Source of the DNA: Apostichopus japonicus
Lineage: Eukaryota > Echinodermata > Holothuroidea > Aspidochirotida > Stichopodidae
Assembly: GCF_037975245.1 (NCBI RefSeq)
Contig: NC_092579.1
Coordinates: forward strand, 4,860,001 to 4,924,000
DNA length: 64,000 nucleotides
Direction: 5' to 3'
The notes under the pieces were generated by a model that was given only the letters and a program-made list of their open reading frames with translations, did not search any database and had not been told where the DNA came from. This document shows, piece after piece, positions 56,701 through 64,000 of this stretch (the stretch's first letter is position 1; each line of letters begins with the position of its first letter). Position numbers and translations under genes: made by a program.

Positions 56701-58599
56701 TATGTAATGCTAGTACGTAATGCTTCCCTATTTAATACTTCCTACGTAATGCTACCTAAGTAATGCTTCCTATGTAATGCTTCCTACGTAATGCTTCCTA
56801 AGAAATGCTTCATAAGCAATGCTTCCTATGTAATGCTAGTACGTAATGCTTCCCTATTTAATACTTCCTACATAATGCTTCCTAAGTAATGCTTCCTACG
56901 TAATGCTTCCTAAGAAATGCTTCATAAGCAATGCTTCCTATGTAATGCTAGTACGTAATGCTTCCCTATTTAATACTTCCTACGTAATGCTTCCTAAGTA
57001 ATGCTTCATATGTAATGCTTCATATGTAATACTTCATACATTTGCTTCCTATGTAATGCTTCTGTAACGCTTCTCATGAAAGAAGATTGATTGTAGTAAT
57101 GAAGTAAGGGTCTTTCCAGCAATGCCGTTGGGTATTAAGGGAAGATCACCGAAACTGTAAATAAAAAACCAATGGCAATCGTTTCAAAATAATCAAAATT
57201 TGAAATATGAAATAACCAATAAAATATGAAATATTAGTAATGAAAATTCCTTAACAACAATCCCTAAACAAACTGCATATAACTACTTTTTAAGGGACTT
57301 ATAAAATCTAGTTAGTTTTCAGCTCACCTATCTCTTCATTCAGGCACATGTAAATTATTCAGCTAGTTTTAAAAATTTCAAAATCAGGTTCACAGACAGC
57401 TTTGATTATTTCTGTAAGGAACAAATACTGTTCTGACAGGGGAGGAGAAATTGCTGCCACAATTGCTAGGGTTTGGATGTTAATGGCTTGGCTAATGAGT
57501 TTGCGTGGCAAGTAAATTTGAAAGCTTTGTTTTCCAGAACTAATCTAACAACATGTTTCCATCATTAATGTTTCATTCCTTTTCTGTCTTCCAACTTAAA
57601 GCTTACGAATACCCTATCTATGGTACCCAATGGCATCCAGAGAAGAATCCATTTGAGTGGAATATGCATTCAGAGAAAAATATTCCGCACTCCGGGGATG
57701 CAGTGAAAGTATCGCAGTACATGGCAGAGTTTATTGTCAGCGAAGGTGAGGAAGGATATTGTGAAGAATAATACAAAGGAAATGCATTGTAAAATCCCTT
57801 AAAATTCATCTTTAAAGAATGGGATGGTAAATTAGAAACGTTTCTGGGTGCTTTAGGGTGCCATTTACGGAACTTGTTAAATTCAATGCTTCCTTTGCAT
57901 GTTGCTCTATGGCCCCTACCCTCTATCATCAGTAAGTGAAATATGGTTGAGTGGAGGTGGGAGGGGGGGGTGTCAGGGGGTTGTAACATTCAGCCGGGGA
58001 AAGACTGACCACTCCTCAGAGCATACACTCTCTTTTACAACTCATACAAGCAAACATTCAAGAGAATTTGTCAGTACAACGTTGCATTTATACCTAATTA
58101 TAGACCACACTTATGGTATAAATAAGACTCCCAGATCCCTTTGCTTGGGTGTCGGCTCTTTAGCACTTCTATAACCGTTCATGCTCTACCTACATCAGTT
58201 GGTGGAAATTTAGAGTTTGCCCCAACCAAACCCCCCTCCCCCTCCCTCCCTCAACCACCTGTGAAATCCAAATCCAAATAACATAATAAAGACACTTTTG
58301 CTAAGAAGAATGCTGTGATTTTGTGAGTCAAAGCCTTACAAATTATTCCATTCATTTAAATTTGAGATAAAGATTGTTTAAGACACTCAGTCAGCTTTTA
58401 CATTTTCAGGTTATAGGATGATTTAAAATAAAAATGATTTGTAAGCTTTTCTCTCTTTTTGTTTACATTGATTGCAGCTAGGAAAAGTAATCACAGCTTT
58501 AGTAGTCAGGAGGAAGAGCAAAAGGCCCTGATTTACAACTACCAGCCATTCTACACTGGAGATATATACATTATGGAACAGTGCTATGTCTTTAAATGA
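41713..58599 (+). CDS. GGH: Gamma-glutamyl hydrolase (folate-polyglutamate hydrolase), 8 exons, 326 aa
   Basis: Exons: 41713-41827, 44440-44605, 54155-54245, 54931-55072, 55880-55986, 56358-56451, 57602-57745, 58478-58599 (TGA). Junctions are GT/AG and phases close to 327 codons. The N terminus ([16 protein letters not shown]) is a signal-peptide-like segment, as expected for a lysosomal or secreted enzyme. RPIIGILTQ starts the mature class I glutamine amidotransferase-like domain. The nucleophile lies in YGICFGFE (C138) and the catalytic histidine in [13 protein letters not shown] (H250), matching the Cys-His pair of human GGH. The C terminus [11 protein letters not shown] is also family-like; human GGH is 318 aa. 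The enzyme trims gamma-linked glutamates from folyl- and antifolyl-polyglutamates. Intron 2 (9.5 kb) holds a whole antisense LTR retrotransposon. Intron 6 holds a minisatellite. Confidence 0.95.
42608..42666. repeat. 14-bp stem-loop in GGH intron 1
   Basis: ATTGGTTGAGTGCC (42608-42621) pairs perfectly with GGCACTCAACCAAT (42653-42666); the loop contains TGATATGCAGATGAGCATAT. Confidence 0.7.
43390..44200 (-). pseudogene. LINE 3' end, longer copy, GGH intron 1
   Basis: On the minus strand, [20 protein letters not shown] leads into the same tail as the copy at 37983. Farther upstream, frameshifted segments read [16 protein letters not shown] and [19 protein letters not shown], typical of CR1/Jockey ORF2. 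At least two frameshifts break it. It ends in a TAAAC repeat at 43390-43404. Confidence 0.85.
44795..44799. repeat. Target-site duplication ACTAC, first copy
   Basis: ACTAC immediately precedes the LTR's TG; the second copy is at 53049-53053. Five bases is typical for Ty3/gypsy integrases. Confidence 0.93.
44800..46273 (-). repeat. 3' LTR of the Gmr1-type element
   Basis: It has the same length and, by eye, the same sequence as the 5' LTR, including a 9-A run that usually drifts quickly and the TATATA palindrome (45714-45738). Confidence 0.95.
46277..46290 (-). other. Polypurine tract before the 3' LTR
   Basis: The minus strand reads TAAAGGAGGGAGTT three bases before the 3' LTR, the place and composition of a plus-strand primer. 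Confidence 0.75.
46438..51090 (-). CDS. Gag-Pol polyprotein of the Gmr1-type retrotransposon, 1550 aa
   Basis: Numbering is from the first ATG (51090); the frame stays open to 51126 but has no ATG there. Domains in order: a charged coiled coil (about 28-85); a capsid-like gag domain (about 110-285) with SCAN-like [16 protein letters not shown]; a CCHC knuckle, CX2CX4HX4C (332-345); an aspartic protease DSG (453-455); the integrase zinc finger H672/H679/C709/C712; integrase catalytic D742, D802, E838, with exactly 35 residues between the last two; a GPF/Y motif (979-981); reverse transcriptase with YVDD (1269-1272); RNase H with D1420, E1461, D1486, D1529. All expected catalytic residues are present with no stop or frameshift. 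Gag and pol are one frame, so no recoding signal is needed. Long minus-strand coding with even codon use contrasts with the AT-rich intron around it. Probably functional, which I cannot test here. Confidence 0.95.
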   Translation of the reverse strand: MTSQLELEKLVSIGEKLGLKGVELKQFLDDERDKLKQERDEERDRRAKQRAIDAHEQEEDRQRQEKIEREKAKQLEIQLKIEEAKQAQAEAQAQIGNGGYHGNGSAARSRPPKLPPFNQEKDDIDAYINRFERYATLQGWDRDTVWATSLSALIQGCGLFEYSSLSLEDSKDYDKVKQALLRAYHLTADGFRKKFRDIRPAHEDTGTKYVTKLKNYLHRWMELEEVTTYEQLQDIILREQFLNSCSKDLETFLKERKPKNITTMGEFTDQYVEAHGGWYPGHSKNSRSTQNSNSTRNQNRNNGRFHNHNQKFQQQNQKGKTYSGQRSEPRKCYICDKPGHFARDCRTKRMQTMALMTDVFSDMMEKRASTLTEQNLPDKKETGGACTDIEAFMMVKPDPHLFQASKKGFFTLDCGHKLTVLTQVTAACKDQNLSSMPVQMGKIGNQSVKVLRDSGCSGVVVRSQYVKPSQMTGDVKTCILIDGTVRQYPVANILVDTPYFSGSVSALCMNDPVYDLILGNVPGVREPTNPDPNWEESQTQDQPVQPPPNVTKPMAIRNDDDPNTVAAAQTRSQSKAKEKPFKKLKVSSPIGEEVTADMLREKQQQDPTLEKIRQLAETGDDKVSKNGSTHKYVKSSGILYREFSSPRVEFGNRFRQVVVPVDYRDHVLKVAHESILGGHQGSKKTRDKVMSDFTWPGMQADVTRYCQSCDVCQRTLPKGRVTKVPLGSMPLIEEPFQRVAVDLVGPIKPATERGHRYILVLVDYATRYPEAVPMKTIEAESVAEELLGIYSRLGFPKEVLTDQGSQFVSGVMKEVSRLLSIRRLTTTPYHAMCNGLVEKFNGTLKAMLKKMCDERPKDWDRYIDPLLFAYRETPQESTGFSPFELLYGRTVRGPMRILKELWTGESEVSETKTVYQYVLDLQERLEQTCQLAREEIKKSRQRYKTYYNKKARVRNMKVGEEVLLLLPTDKNKLLMQWKGPFPIVEKVGTMNYKIDFGHRVKTFHANLLKKYNRREVAATMFEMPIQSMYEVVCTSVLEDEPQEESGISELKSFSTDDLIHLPPMFQKERSTDVNISGQLGKTKTQQVQQILTEFEDSLTDLPGKTKLGEHVIKVSDTTPIRSKPYPIPHALRDDIRKEIQSMLRMGVISHSKSPYACPLVALKKPDGSLRACCDTRKINMITEFDAEPVPDQEEIFAKLSKDCYFSKIDLSKGYWQIPMAKESKPLTAFVTHDGLYEFNMMPFGLVNSGATFNRVMRKLLKGIENVHSYVDDILIHTQTWEEHLQRVKEVFTRIKKANLTARPTKCFIGYNEVEFLGHIIGEGRVKPKPDKIKAIQQAERPTTKTQVRSFLGLVGYYRKFVPNFAAVAVPLTNCTKKGEPNVIRWGESQEQAFQTLKSKLASSPILQLPDLHREFTLRTDASDTGVGAILLQEFAGEKFPVAYASKKLNKSQMRYSVMERECLAVVWAVLKFEPYLYGKEFVIETDHQPLTCIRKSKVANGRIMRWALALQPYRYRIQVIKGADNVGADYLSRSTEIMQANFLSFISKEL
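51551..51568 (-). other. Primer-binding site, tRNA-Pro-like
   Basis: Six bases inside the 5' LTR the minus strand reads TGGGGGCCTATCCGGGAA. It starts with TGG, complementary to a tRNA CCA end, and matches the retroviral tRNA-Pro primer site at about 14 of 18 positions. The position is right for a primer site; the tRNA identity is tentative. Confidence 0.55.
51575..53048 (-). repeat. 5' LTR of the Gmr1-type element
   Basis: This is the upstream LTR in the element's own minus-strand orientation, 1474 bp, with TG...CA ends. A near-perfect 25-bp palindrome centred on TATATA lies at 52489-52513, about 540 bp into the LTR, and is a candidate core promoter. A 72-codon open frame (52310-52095) is present in both LTRs; I see no homology for it. 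Confidence 0.95.
53049..53053. repeat. Target-site duplication ACTAC, second copy
   Basis: ACTAC immediately follows the LTR's terminal CA, matching the copy at 44795-44799. Confidence 0.93.
53475..53650. repeat. Perfect 47-bp inverted repeat, 82-base spacer, GGH intron 2
   Basis: 53475-53521 and 53604-53650 are exact reverse complements. The spacer contains a further inverted pair (GATGCACTCGGG / CCCTCGTGCATC) around GCTCCGCTACGCTCCGC, so the whole segment can fold into one long hairpin. A partial relative of the arm (TTAATCCTGTGAGTAACGCA) is at about 53352. Likely a fold-back element. Confidence 0.9.
53860..53998. repeat. GTAATCGATTAC-rich repeat cluster, GGH intron 2
   Basis: GTAATCGTAATCGATTAC and variants occur in both orientations at least five times in 140 bp, separated by short unique bits. 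Confidence 0.75.
55117..55345 (-). mobile_element. SINE family B body, GGH intron 4
   Basis: Reverse-strand copy of the 35406 element's body, including the CCCCAGGAGAGATTATTTG and CAAGTCCCCATTTATACACC regions. The pol III promoter end is missing or too diverged to see. Confidence 0.75.
56586..57075. repeat. Minisatellite with higher-order structure, GGH intron 6
   Basis: About 34 copies of a 13-14 bp unit, TAATGCTTCCTAYG and variants. Variants recur in a fixed order, giving a larger period: CTAGTACGTAATGC marks 56710, 56836 and 56948, about 126 and 112 bp apart. Confidence 0.9.
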
Positions 58600-59122
58600 C
58601 ATTTAAATGACATTCAAACAGTTAAATCCAGCAGAAAGACTCTCCCTTGGACATGTAAAACCAAAGGTGGTTGCAGAGGATGGAAATATATCTCACTGAT
58701 AGCAATATGAACCTGCCTTTTTATAATTTACCCATCACCGGATAGCTGACAAGTTGGCCATTCATGGCACCATAAATTTTCCGTATCATGACCATGCAGT
58801 TTTTTGCTATGAGAGCCTGAAATTGTCATCACTGGTAAACCAACCTCTGTACTCAGTATAGTAAACAATTTTCGCACACTGCTCCTGGGAGGCCTAAAGG
58901 GGTCTAAAATTGCCTCAATTGACCCAAAACACAAAGCCAGATCCTGATTGATAACATATCAAAAAAGATGTTCCCCTACTACTTTTTGGCACTTTCCCTG
59001 AACAAGAACAATCGGGTGGATCGATATAGACTCTAATAGGAGTATGCCACCTTAATTTTAATGTAATCCATTGTTTGATAAGTTGTAATGATTGCAACCA
59101 AAACGTGTTCGTTTCGCTGCAT

Positions 59123-59128
59123 AATAAA
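59123..59128 (+). terminator. Possible GGH polyadenylation signal
   Basis: AATAAA is the first such hexamer after the GGH stop codon, 524 bp downstream. Position only; no transcript evidence. Confidence 0.35.
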
Positions 59129-59230
59129 CAACAGAGCACCCTTGGCTGACATTCAAATGTCCTTGACAAATGTTGAATGCATTGTGAACATGTTATTTCT
59201 GGCTATATAAACTTTTTCTTTTACTATAAA

Positions 59231-59430
59231 GGAGTGTTAGCTCAGTGGTTAACGCCGAAGCCTTCCAATCATAAGGTCCCCAGTTCGAGTCATGCCAAGA
59301 TTAATGTATTTCGTCCAGTAACAGAGTTATTGAAAATTGAACGTTAAATATGAATCTTAGAGACTGACTTCGGTCAGCTTGAGGCTTTGATAATCCAATG
59401 AGGCTTCTTCGCGAGATTCCTGCAAACCTC
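59231..59430 (+). mobile_element. tRNA-derived SINE, family A
   Basis: GTGTTAGCTCAGTGGTTAAC and CCAGTTCGAGTCATGCC form pol III A and B boxes. The body matches the copy at 26219, but the 3' end is damaged after GCGAGATTCCTGC and lacks the TACA tail. Confidence 0.85.
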
Positions 59431-59766
59431 AGCTAATTAATGGATAATTTCTCACAATTTAAAGTGTTAAAGACATACAACATGGACTGAGAAAACTGCT
59501 CTTTAACAGTCTACAACAGATCAAAATTAATTTGGCGTCTAAAGTCACCTCGTAAATGGCATCAGTATCGCCCTTAATATGCTCGAATGATAAATAATGG
59601 TCACTTCTGTGAAACTGCAACATGCATTCTTACTGCCTGTCTCGGAGCATTTTACCCACCGAGAAGTTCCATTGTCTAAGTTAACATTCAAGAATGTCTG
59701 CGAAAGTAAGTTGGGTTATTACAAGTTTCAACTGTCAGGACTGTGACTTGTTTAACTTATGTAACG

Positions 59767-60277
59767 CACGAAAAACGATATTAGTACTAATTGCTTCCAT
59801 CAAGTTATTTGTTTGTATGAAAATATTAAATGTAACTAGATCCATATTATTACAATCATGACTGAATTTTCTACGTTCTTTTGTACTCGTGTTTAATATC
59901 ATCGTTAGCATAGTGCCTTTAATTCTAGTGAAAGTGTGAAGTAGCAGTTACAAAAAACGACATTTTTGTACTAATTGCTTCCATCAGGTTATTTGTTTGC
60001 ATGAACATTTTAAATGTAAATAGATCCTTTTTATACAGAATTCTCAGTTGATCTATGTTCTTTCGTACTCGTGTTTAATCTCCTCGATACCATAGATCAC
60101 TTAATTCTTGTGAATCTGTGATGTAGCATTTCGAAAAACATTTTGTACTGTTTCCATAAATTTTTTGTATGAAAATTATGAATAAAAATAGATTCTTTTT
60201 ATTACATTCATGACTGAATTCTCAGTATTTCTATGTTCTTTCGTACTCGTGTTTAATCTCCTCGTTAGCATAGATCA
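59767..60277 (+). repeat. Three tandem copies of a 150-180 bp unit
   Basis: Blocks near 59767, 59957 and 60130 share ATTGCTTCCATCA, TTTGTTTGTATGAAAAT, GTACTCGTGTTTAAT and TAGCATAG in the same order. The third copy is shorter and runs into the TTAA-type repeat. Confidence 0.8.
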
Positions 60278-61282
60278 CTTTAAGGCACCAAACCGCGTGC
60301 GGCCATCTGAAAAAGTTAATTTCTGTTTCTTGCAAGTGACGTTTTGTCCGTGTCGCTACAAAATGCAGACAGTAATGAAACGTGATACCTTAATTGTTAT
60401 CTTTAGCTGGACCTGAGATATCCATCGCTGTATCGTTTGTATACTGTGCTGTGGGGTCAGGTGCAGCGGAACGGGAAATTTACTGGGGGGGGGGCTAATT
60501 TGTAGAGACTATCTAAGCGGAGTGCCACCATCGGTTGGCGCGGAGCGTACACGAAAATTCGGGGTTTTCCAAACCCCCGGATGGCCGGAAACGGCACTTC
60601 CCGAGTGTTTTATGCTGCGAATACCTAGCCCTAAAATATGGGTCTCATGCCTGCAATTTATCAGATTGCACGTAAAACTCTGTAAAAACATTGTAATTTG
60701 TATATTCGATGGTGTTTTAATAGAGTAGCTATTACTCGTAGTGCACTCGCAAAGACGTTTTTGAGTGTAGTAAATTACTACGTACTTGCAATTAAATGCA
60801 ATAATTAAATAAATGTCATAAGAAAAAACAGAAAGCATTTCTTAATGTCAACAGATGTGATCTATAGCCAGGGGACGGGCCGAGGGTCCCCCTGCATTTA
60901 CTAAAATTATTACACCTATATGGTATACGTGTGCATCGGACAGATCGACAAGTATGCATTGAAAAATGGGCAGATGCACGTTTCGGAGCCTTGGTAAATA
61001 TTGGGAGGGGGGCTTATCATGCATTTGCCCCCTCAACTTTTTCATTGGGGGGCTGATCCCCCCCAAGCCCCCCCCCCCCGGTTCCGCCGCCACTGCTGTG
61101 GGTATTGACCGCAGCTGTATGTACTGACTGTACACTAGTGTCTAATTACCGACGGTAGCAAGCTGTGTGTGTATTTTCTGGGATCGATGGTGGTGTCTAA
61201 CACTTCTGTTACACCTCATTCGAAACTAGGTCAGATTACCGGCATGAGAAGTTTCTTTGTGCGAGAGTCTTCACACCCTTCA
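60277..61282 (-). mobile_element. TTAA-flanked inverted-repeat element, copy 3, split by an insertion
   Basis: Reverse-strand copy of the same family in two parts (60277-60457 and 61096-61282), separated by the hAT-like element 60458-61095. Confidence 0.7.
60458..61095. mobile_element. hAT-like element inserted into a TTAA-type repeat
   Basis: Left end CAGGTGCAGCGGAAC; right end, inverted, CAGTGGCGGCGGAAC. Flanks CTGTGGGGT (60449-60457) and CTGTGGGT (61096-61103) differ by one base. It interrupts the repeat copy 60277-61282 precisely. The only reverse-strand module copy is at 60509-60606. Confidence 0.75.
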
Positions 61283-61969
61283 AGTTCGGTGACAGGGTTA
61301 GATTGGTCTTAATGCGGTCCATCCGCACCGTGAGTCAACACGATAGGAAACTCGAGGATAGTCGGGCGGTGTTTATGTCGAACTGATGAACAAAATTGTG
61401 AATTTTAAAGTTTCTCATCGGCTAGTATGTCGGGGAAACCCAATAGGCCTACTAGTGTTTGTCCCCCGACTGAAAGGCCACATTGGCGTTTCACGACTCT
61501 TACTAGCAATATGTAGGCCATACGATGAATTCATATTATATAAAATATATAATCACTCAAAATAATTGTACATGACACTAAAATGAGCTCGTGTAGTTAT
61601 AACTTCCAGATAGCATTCGTTGTGCTCGCTTATCAAACGTTTCTGCGCATGGTAAGAAGCAACTGCAGAGCAAAGTCGGTGATTTCTGTGATATGCAATA
61701 ACCATCGTCTGCAACTTACTTTATTACAGTACCACCCCAGTGATAGCTCAGTTGCACGAAACAACTTCCGTAAAGTAAACAACTCGAAGATTACAACCGA
61801 GATGTGGTACAGTATATGAATGCTAACTTTAATAAATTGCTAGCAGCCTACTACCAACGAGGGAAGTAGCAAAAATAGGCAGCTCTGCATACCAGTGCAG
61901 TCGCTCGAGATTCCATTGTTAGCAGCTAGGTTATGCAGTAAAGTAACAAGGCCTTCCTAACTAAAGGCC

Positions 61970-62060
61970 TCTACTACTAGTACTACTACTAGCTGTACTA
62001 GCCTAGTATTAGTAGCACTAGTACAGTAGTACTAGTAGGTATAGAGTACTAGGCTAGCTT
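61970..62060. repeat. ACTAGTACT-rich simple repeat
   Basis: CTACTACTAGTACTACTACT and its reverse complement-like partner TAGTAGCACTAGTACAGTAG make a loose self-complementary block. Confidence 0.7.
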
Positions 62061-62202
62061 GACAGTTATGTACGCCTAGGTTGTAAGCTACACCATAGTG
62101 AGCATTGTAACACCCATACACAAGCTAAAGTTAAACATATTTGATGATACCAAAGTTTTAAAAAGTTGCGTATGAATTGCTGCTTCATAAGTTAAATTAA
62201 TA

Positions 62203-62260
62203 CCTTCTTCGCGAGTTCCTGCTTGCAGGAGGATCTAAAATACATGACATACATACACAC
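62203..62260 (+). mobile_element. SINE family A, 3' end only
   Basis: CTTCTTCGCGAGTTCCTGCT and GCAGGAGGATCTAAAATACA followed by an ACATAC tail match the 3' end of family A. The promoter part is missing. Confidence 0.75.
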
Positions 62261-62689
62261 TTGTTGATATTGCTCAAAGAATTTTAGGTAAGCACCATCC
62301 AAATTATTCTTAGACATTGAGTTATAACATTGAAGGGTACTACTCTTATACCAGGCAAGAAGAAGTCTCAATTAGCAAAATATTGCTTTCAGTACTAGAT
62401 GGCAGTAACCTGTTTGTTGAGGTTTGAGTGTGGTTGACAAGTGTATTTTACTACTAGCATATTTTGGATCACTAGTGGTGATCTTTAATAAGTATAAACG
62501 CAGCATACCATGAAGTTGAAGGCCTTAGATTTTATATTTTAAATTTTAAGATTTTGTTTGTATAATTTTTGATTTTCCATTTGCAGTTTTTATACAATTT
62601 ATTGTCAGATTGTACTGTATATAACAAATTTTTTACCCTTTTTATAATTATACCTTATATTATCGATTTATGTATTTGTATATCATGTT

Positions 62690-62785
62690 TGTATGTATTC
62701 TACTGTAAAGCGCCTTAGAGCAATTTCTGATTGGATAAGGCGCTGTAGAAATTTTGTAAAATAATAATAAAAAAAAAATAATTAG
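62690..62785 (+). repeat. L2/CR1-like 3' tail fragment
   Basis: AAAGCGCCTTAGAGCAATTT and GGATAAGGCGCTGTAGAAAT followed by AATAATAATAAAA. This GCGCC...GGCGCT hairpin plus AAT repeat is the usual 3' end of L2-like elements and their SINEs. Confidence 0.6.
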
Positions 62786-62858
62786 ATAGTTATGTGAGCT
62801 TGCTGTACTTCAGTTTCAAGCGTTAGACTTTTCAAGGTACTGTATGAGTATGATTTAA

Positions 62859-63188
62859 CAGTGGCGTAGGAAGGTACTTTTGGGTGGGAGGGGGCTGAAG
62901 ACTGATGGCCGACCTGGGGGAATTAGAATTTTTTGCATTTCCAGGTGGCCTCAGATGCAATCATATTTGGTGCAATATAGCACACTTCAACACCCACTCC
63001 ATTTTGTAAACTTAATTTTGTATTTCACCTAGCCTTAGATGCAATTTGGTGCTCCAAATGAGATTATTTTTCTCATTTGGAAATGAAAAAGGGGTTTTCT
63101 GACCTGCAAAGCGGGGGGGATACGCCCCTCCACATTTCTCACTGGGGACTGGCGCCCCCCAGCCCCCACCCCGGTTTCTACGCCCTTG
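62859..63188. mobile_element. hAT-like MITE
   Basis: Ends CAGTGGCGTAGGAA and (inverted) CAAGGGCGTAGAAA; perfect 8-bp duplication TGATTTAA (62851-62858 and 63189-63196). Poly-G and poly-C runs flank the interior; I see no hairpin module. Confidence 0.88.
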
Positions 63189-63196
63189 TGATTTAA

Positions 63197-64000
63197 TACT
63201 GTAGGGTGATTGTGCAGATTACAAATGGTGTGTGTCTGTGTGAGAAGGGGGATATGGTTCATTGAGTAGAGTAAGGTGCCAGCCCGTCACTGCTTCCTCT
63301 GATGCCCACGGGTGGGTAGCAAATAAATATTTTCAGCAAACCATTTCTTGCAGGCAGATTCTCACTTTGCTTTTCAGTTTAATTGTGTTCCATTACAGAT
63401 AAAAAAATGGTTGTATACAACACCTAATACCACTGACACTGGGCAAACTAGTTAGGCACTTGACCCAGTAGTAATAATCATGTTGTCCACTTGTTGCCCT
63501 TCATGACCTTCTGTATAAACTCCTGAGAATGAGGCCTTGCAAGGCATGTGTATCTTGCTTTTGTTTTGGACAACAGCAGCAAGAGAAAAAATACAAAAAG
63601 TATGTATAAGTGAAGACACCTTGTAACCTACTTCTCATTATAATAAAACAGAATAATTTTCATTTAAAATGAATAATTTTCTTCATTATTAACTGATAGC
63701 CTTTTCACCTTTGAATGTTTTAAATTGCACGATAACATCCAGAATCTTTAAAAGTTTCAATTATTTATATGTAACGCAAGGTGTCCGCTGGCATCATATC
63801 AATATGGAGGACACATTCACAACTTGTTGAAATACTAGATGACATAGGCTGCCACCCTATAGGCTGCCCATCTTAAACCATGTTTAAAGCTGGTGGGAAA
63901 CCATCTAAGTTAACTCTTTCACAATGTTATGTAATAACACACAATACAAAATTTCAATGCAGTTAATATTAAGCTGGAAAAGATCATACCAAGTTCACCA
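63197..64000. other. Intergenic DNA at the window end, nothing recognised
   Basis: AT-rich, without coding frames, terminal repeats or tandem units that I can support. Confidence 0.5.

Overview
The window is eukaryotic, from an invertebrate animal: long AT-rich introns with GT/AG junctions, many short transposon insertions, tRNA-derived SINEs and a retrotransposon type described from deuterostomes. I infer an echinoderm, possibly a sea cucumber, but no rRNA or mitochondrial marker is present to prove it.

Three intact multi-exon genes can be assembled with every splice phase closing. (1) Minus strand, 13674-20522: a seven-exon serine beta-lactamase-like protein (438 aa) with an N-terminal hydrophobic segment. 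(2) Plus strand, 22220-37748: an eleven-exon flavin monoamine oxidase-like protein (517 aa) with an FAD-binding motif, the flavin-linking cysteine and a C-terminal membrane anchor. Genes 1 and 2 are head to head, with 1.7 kb between start codons. (3) Plus strand, 41713-58599: an eight-exon gamma-glutamyl hydrolase (326 aa) with signal peptide and catalytic Cys and His. They share no obvious pathway.

Intron 2 of the hydrolase holds the most striking object: a complete 8.25-kb LTR retrotransposon (44800-53048, minus strand) with 1474-bp LTRs that look identical, a perfect 5-bp target duplication and one open gag-pol frame of 1550 codons. Its domain order is gag, protease, integrase, reverse transcriptase, RNase H. 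Integrase therefore precedes reverse transcriptase, the 'inside-out' order of Gmr1-type Ty3/gypsy elements.

The rest is dense in small mobile elements. About a dozen hAT-like non-autonomous elements have CA...TG inverted ends and 8-bp target duplications, some nested three deep (7473-10035). Ten copies of a roughly 100-bp hairpin-bearing module occur, each 38-89 bp from a terminal repeat. Also present are a TTAA-flanked inverted-repeat family (three copies), several tRNA-derived SINE families, 3' ends of LINEs, a BEL/Pao reverse-transcriptase scrap, long perfect palindromes, a tandem array of hairpins and minisatellites.

Layout: 1-13600 intergenic, transposon-rich; 13674-20522 beta-lactamase-like gene; 20523-22219 shared upstream region; 22220-37748 monoamine oxidase-like gene; 37749-41712 intergenic with LINE, SINE and TA-rich DNA; 41713-58599 gamma-glutamyl hydrolase with the retrotransposon; 58600-64000 intergenic repeats.
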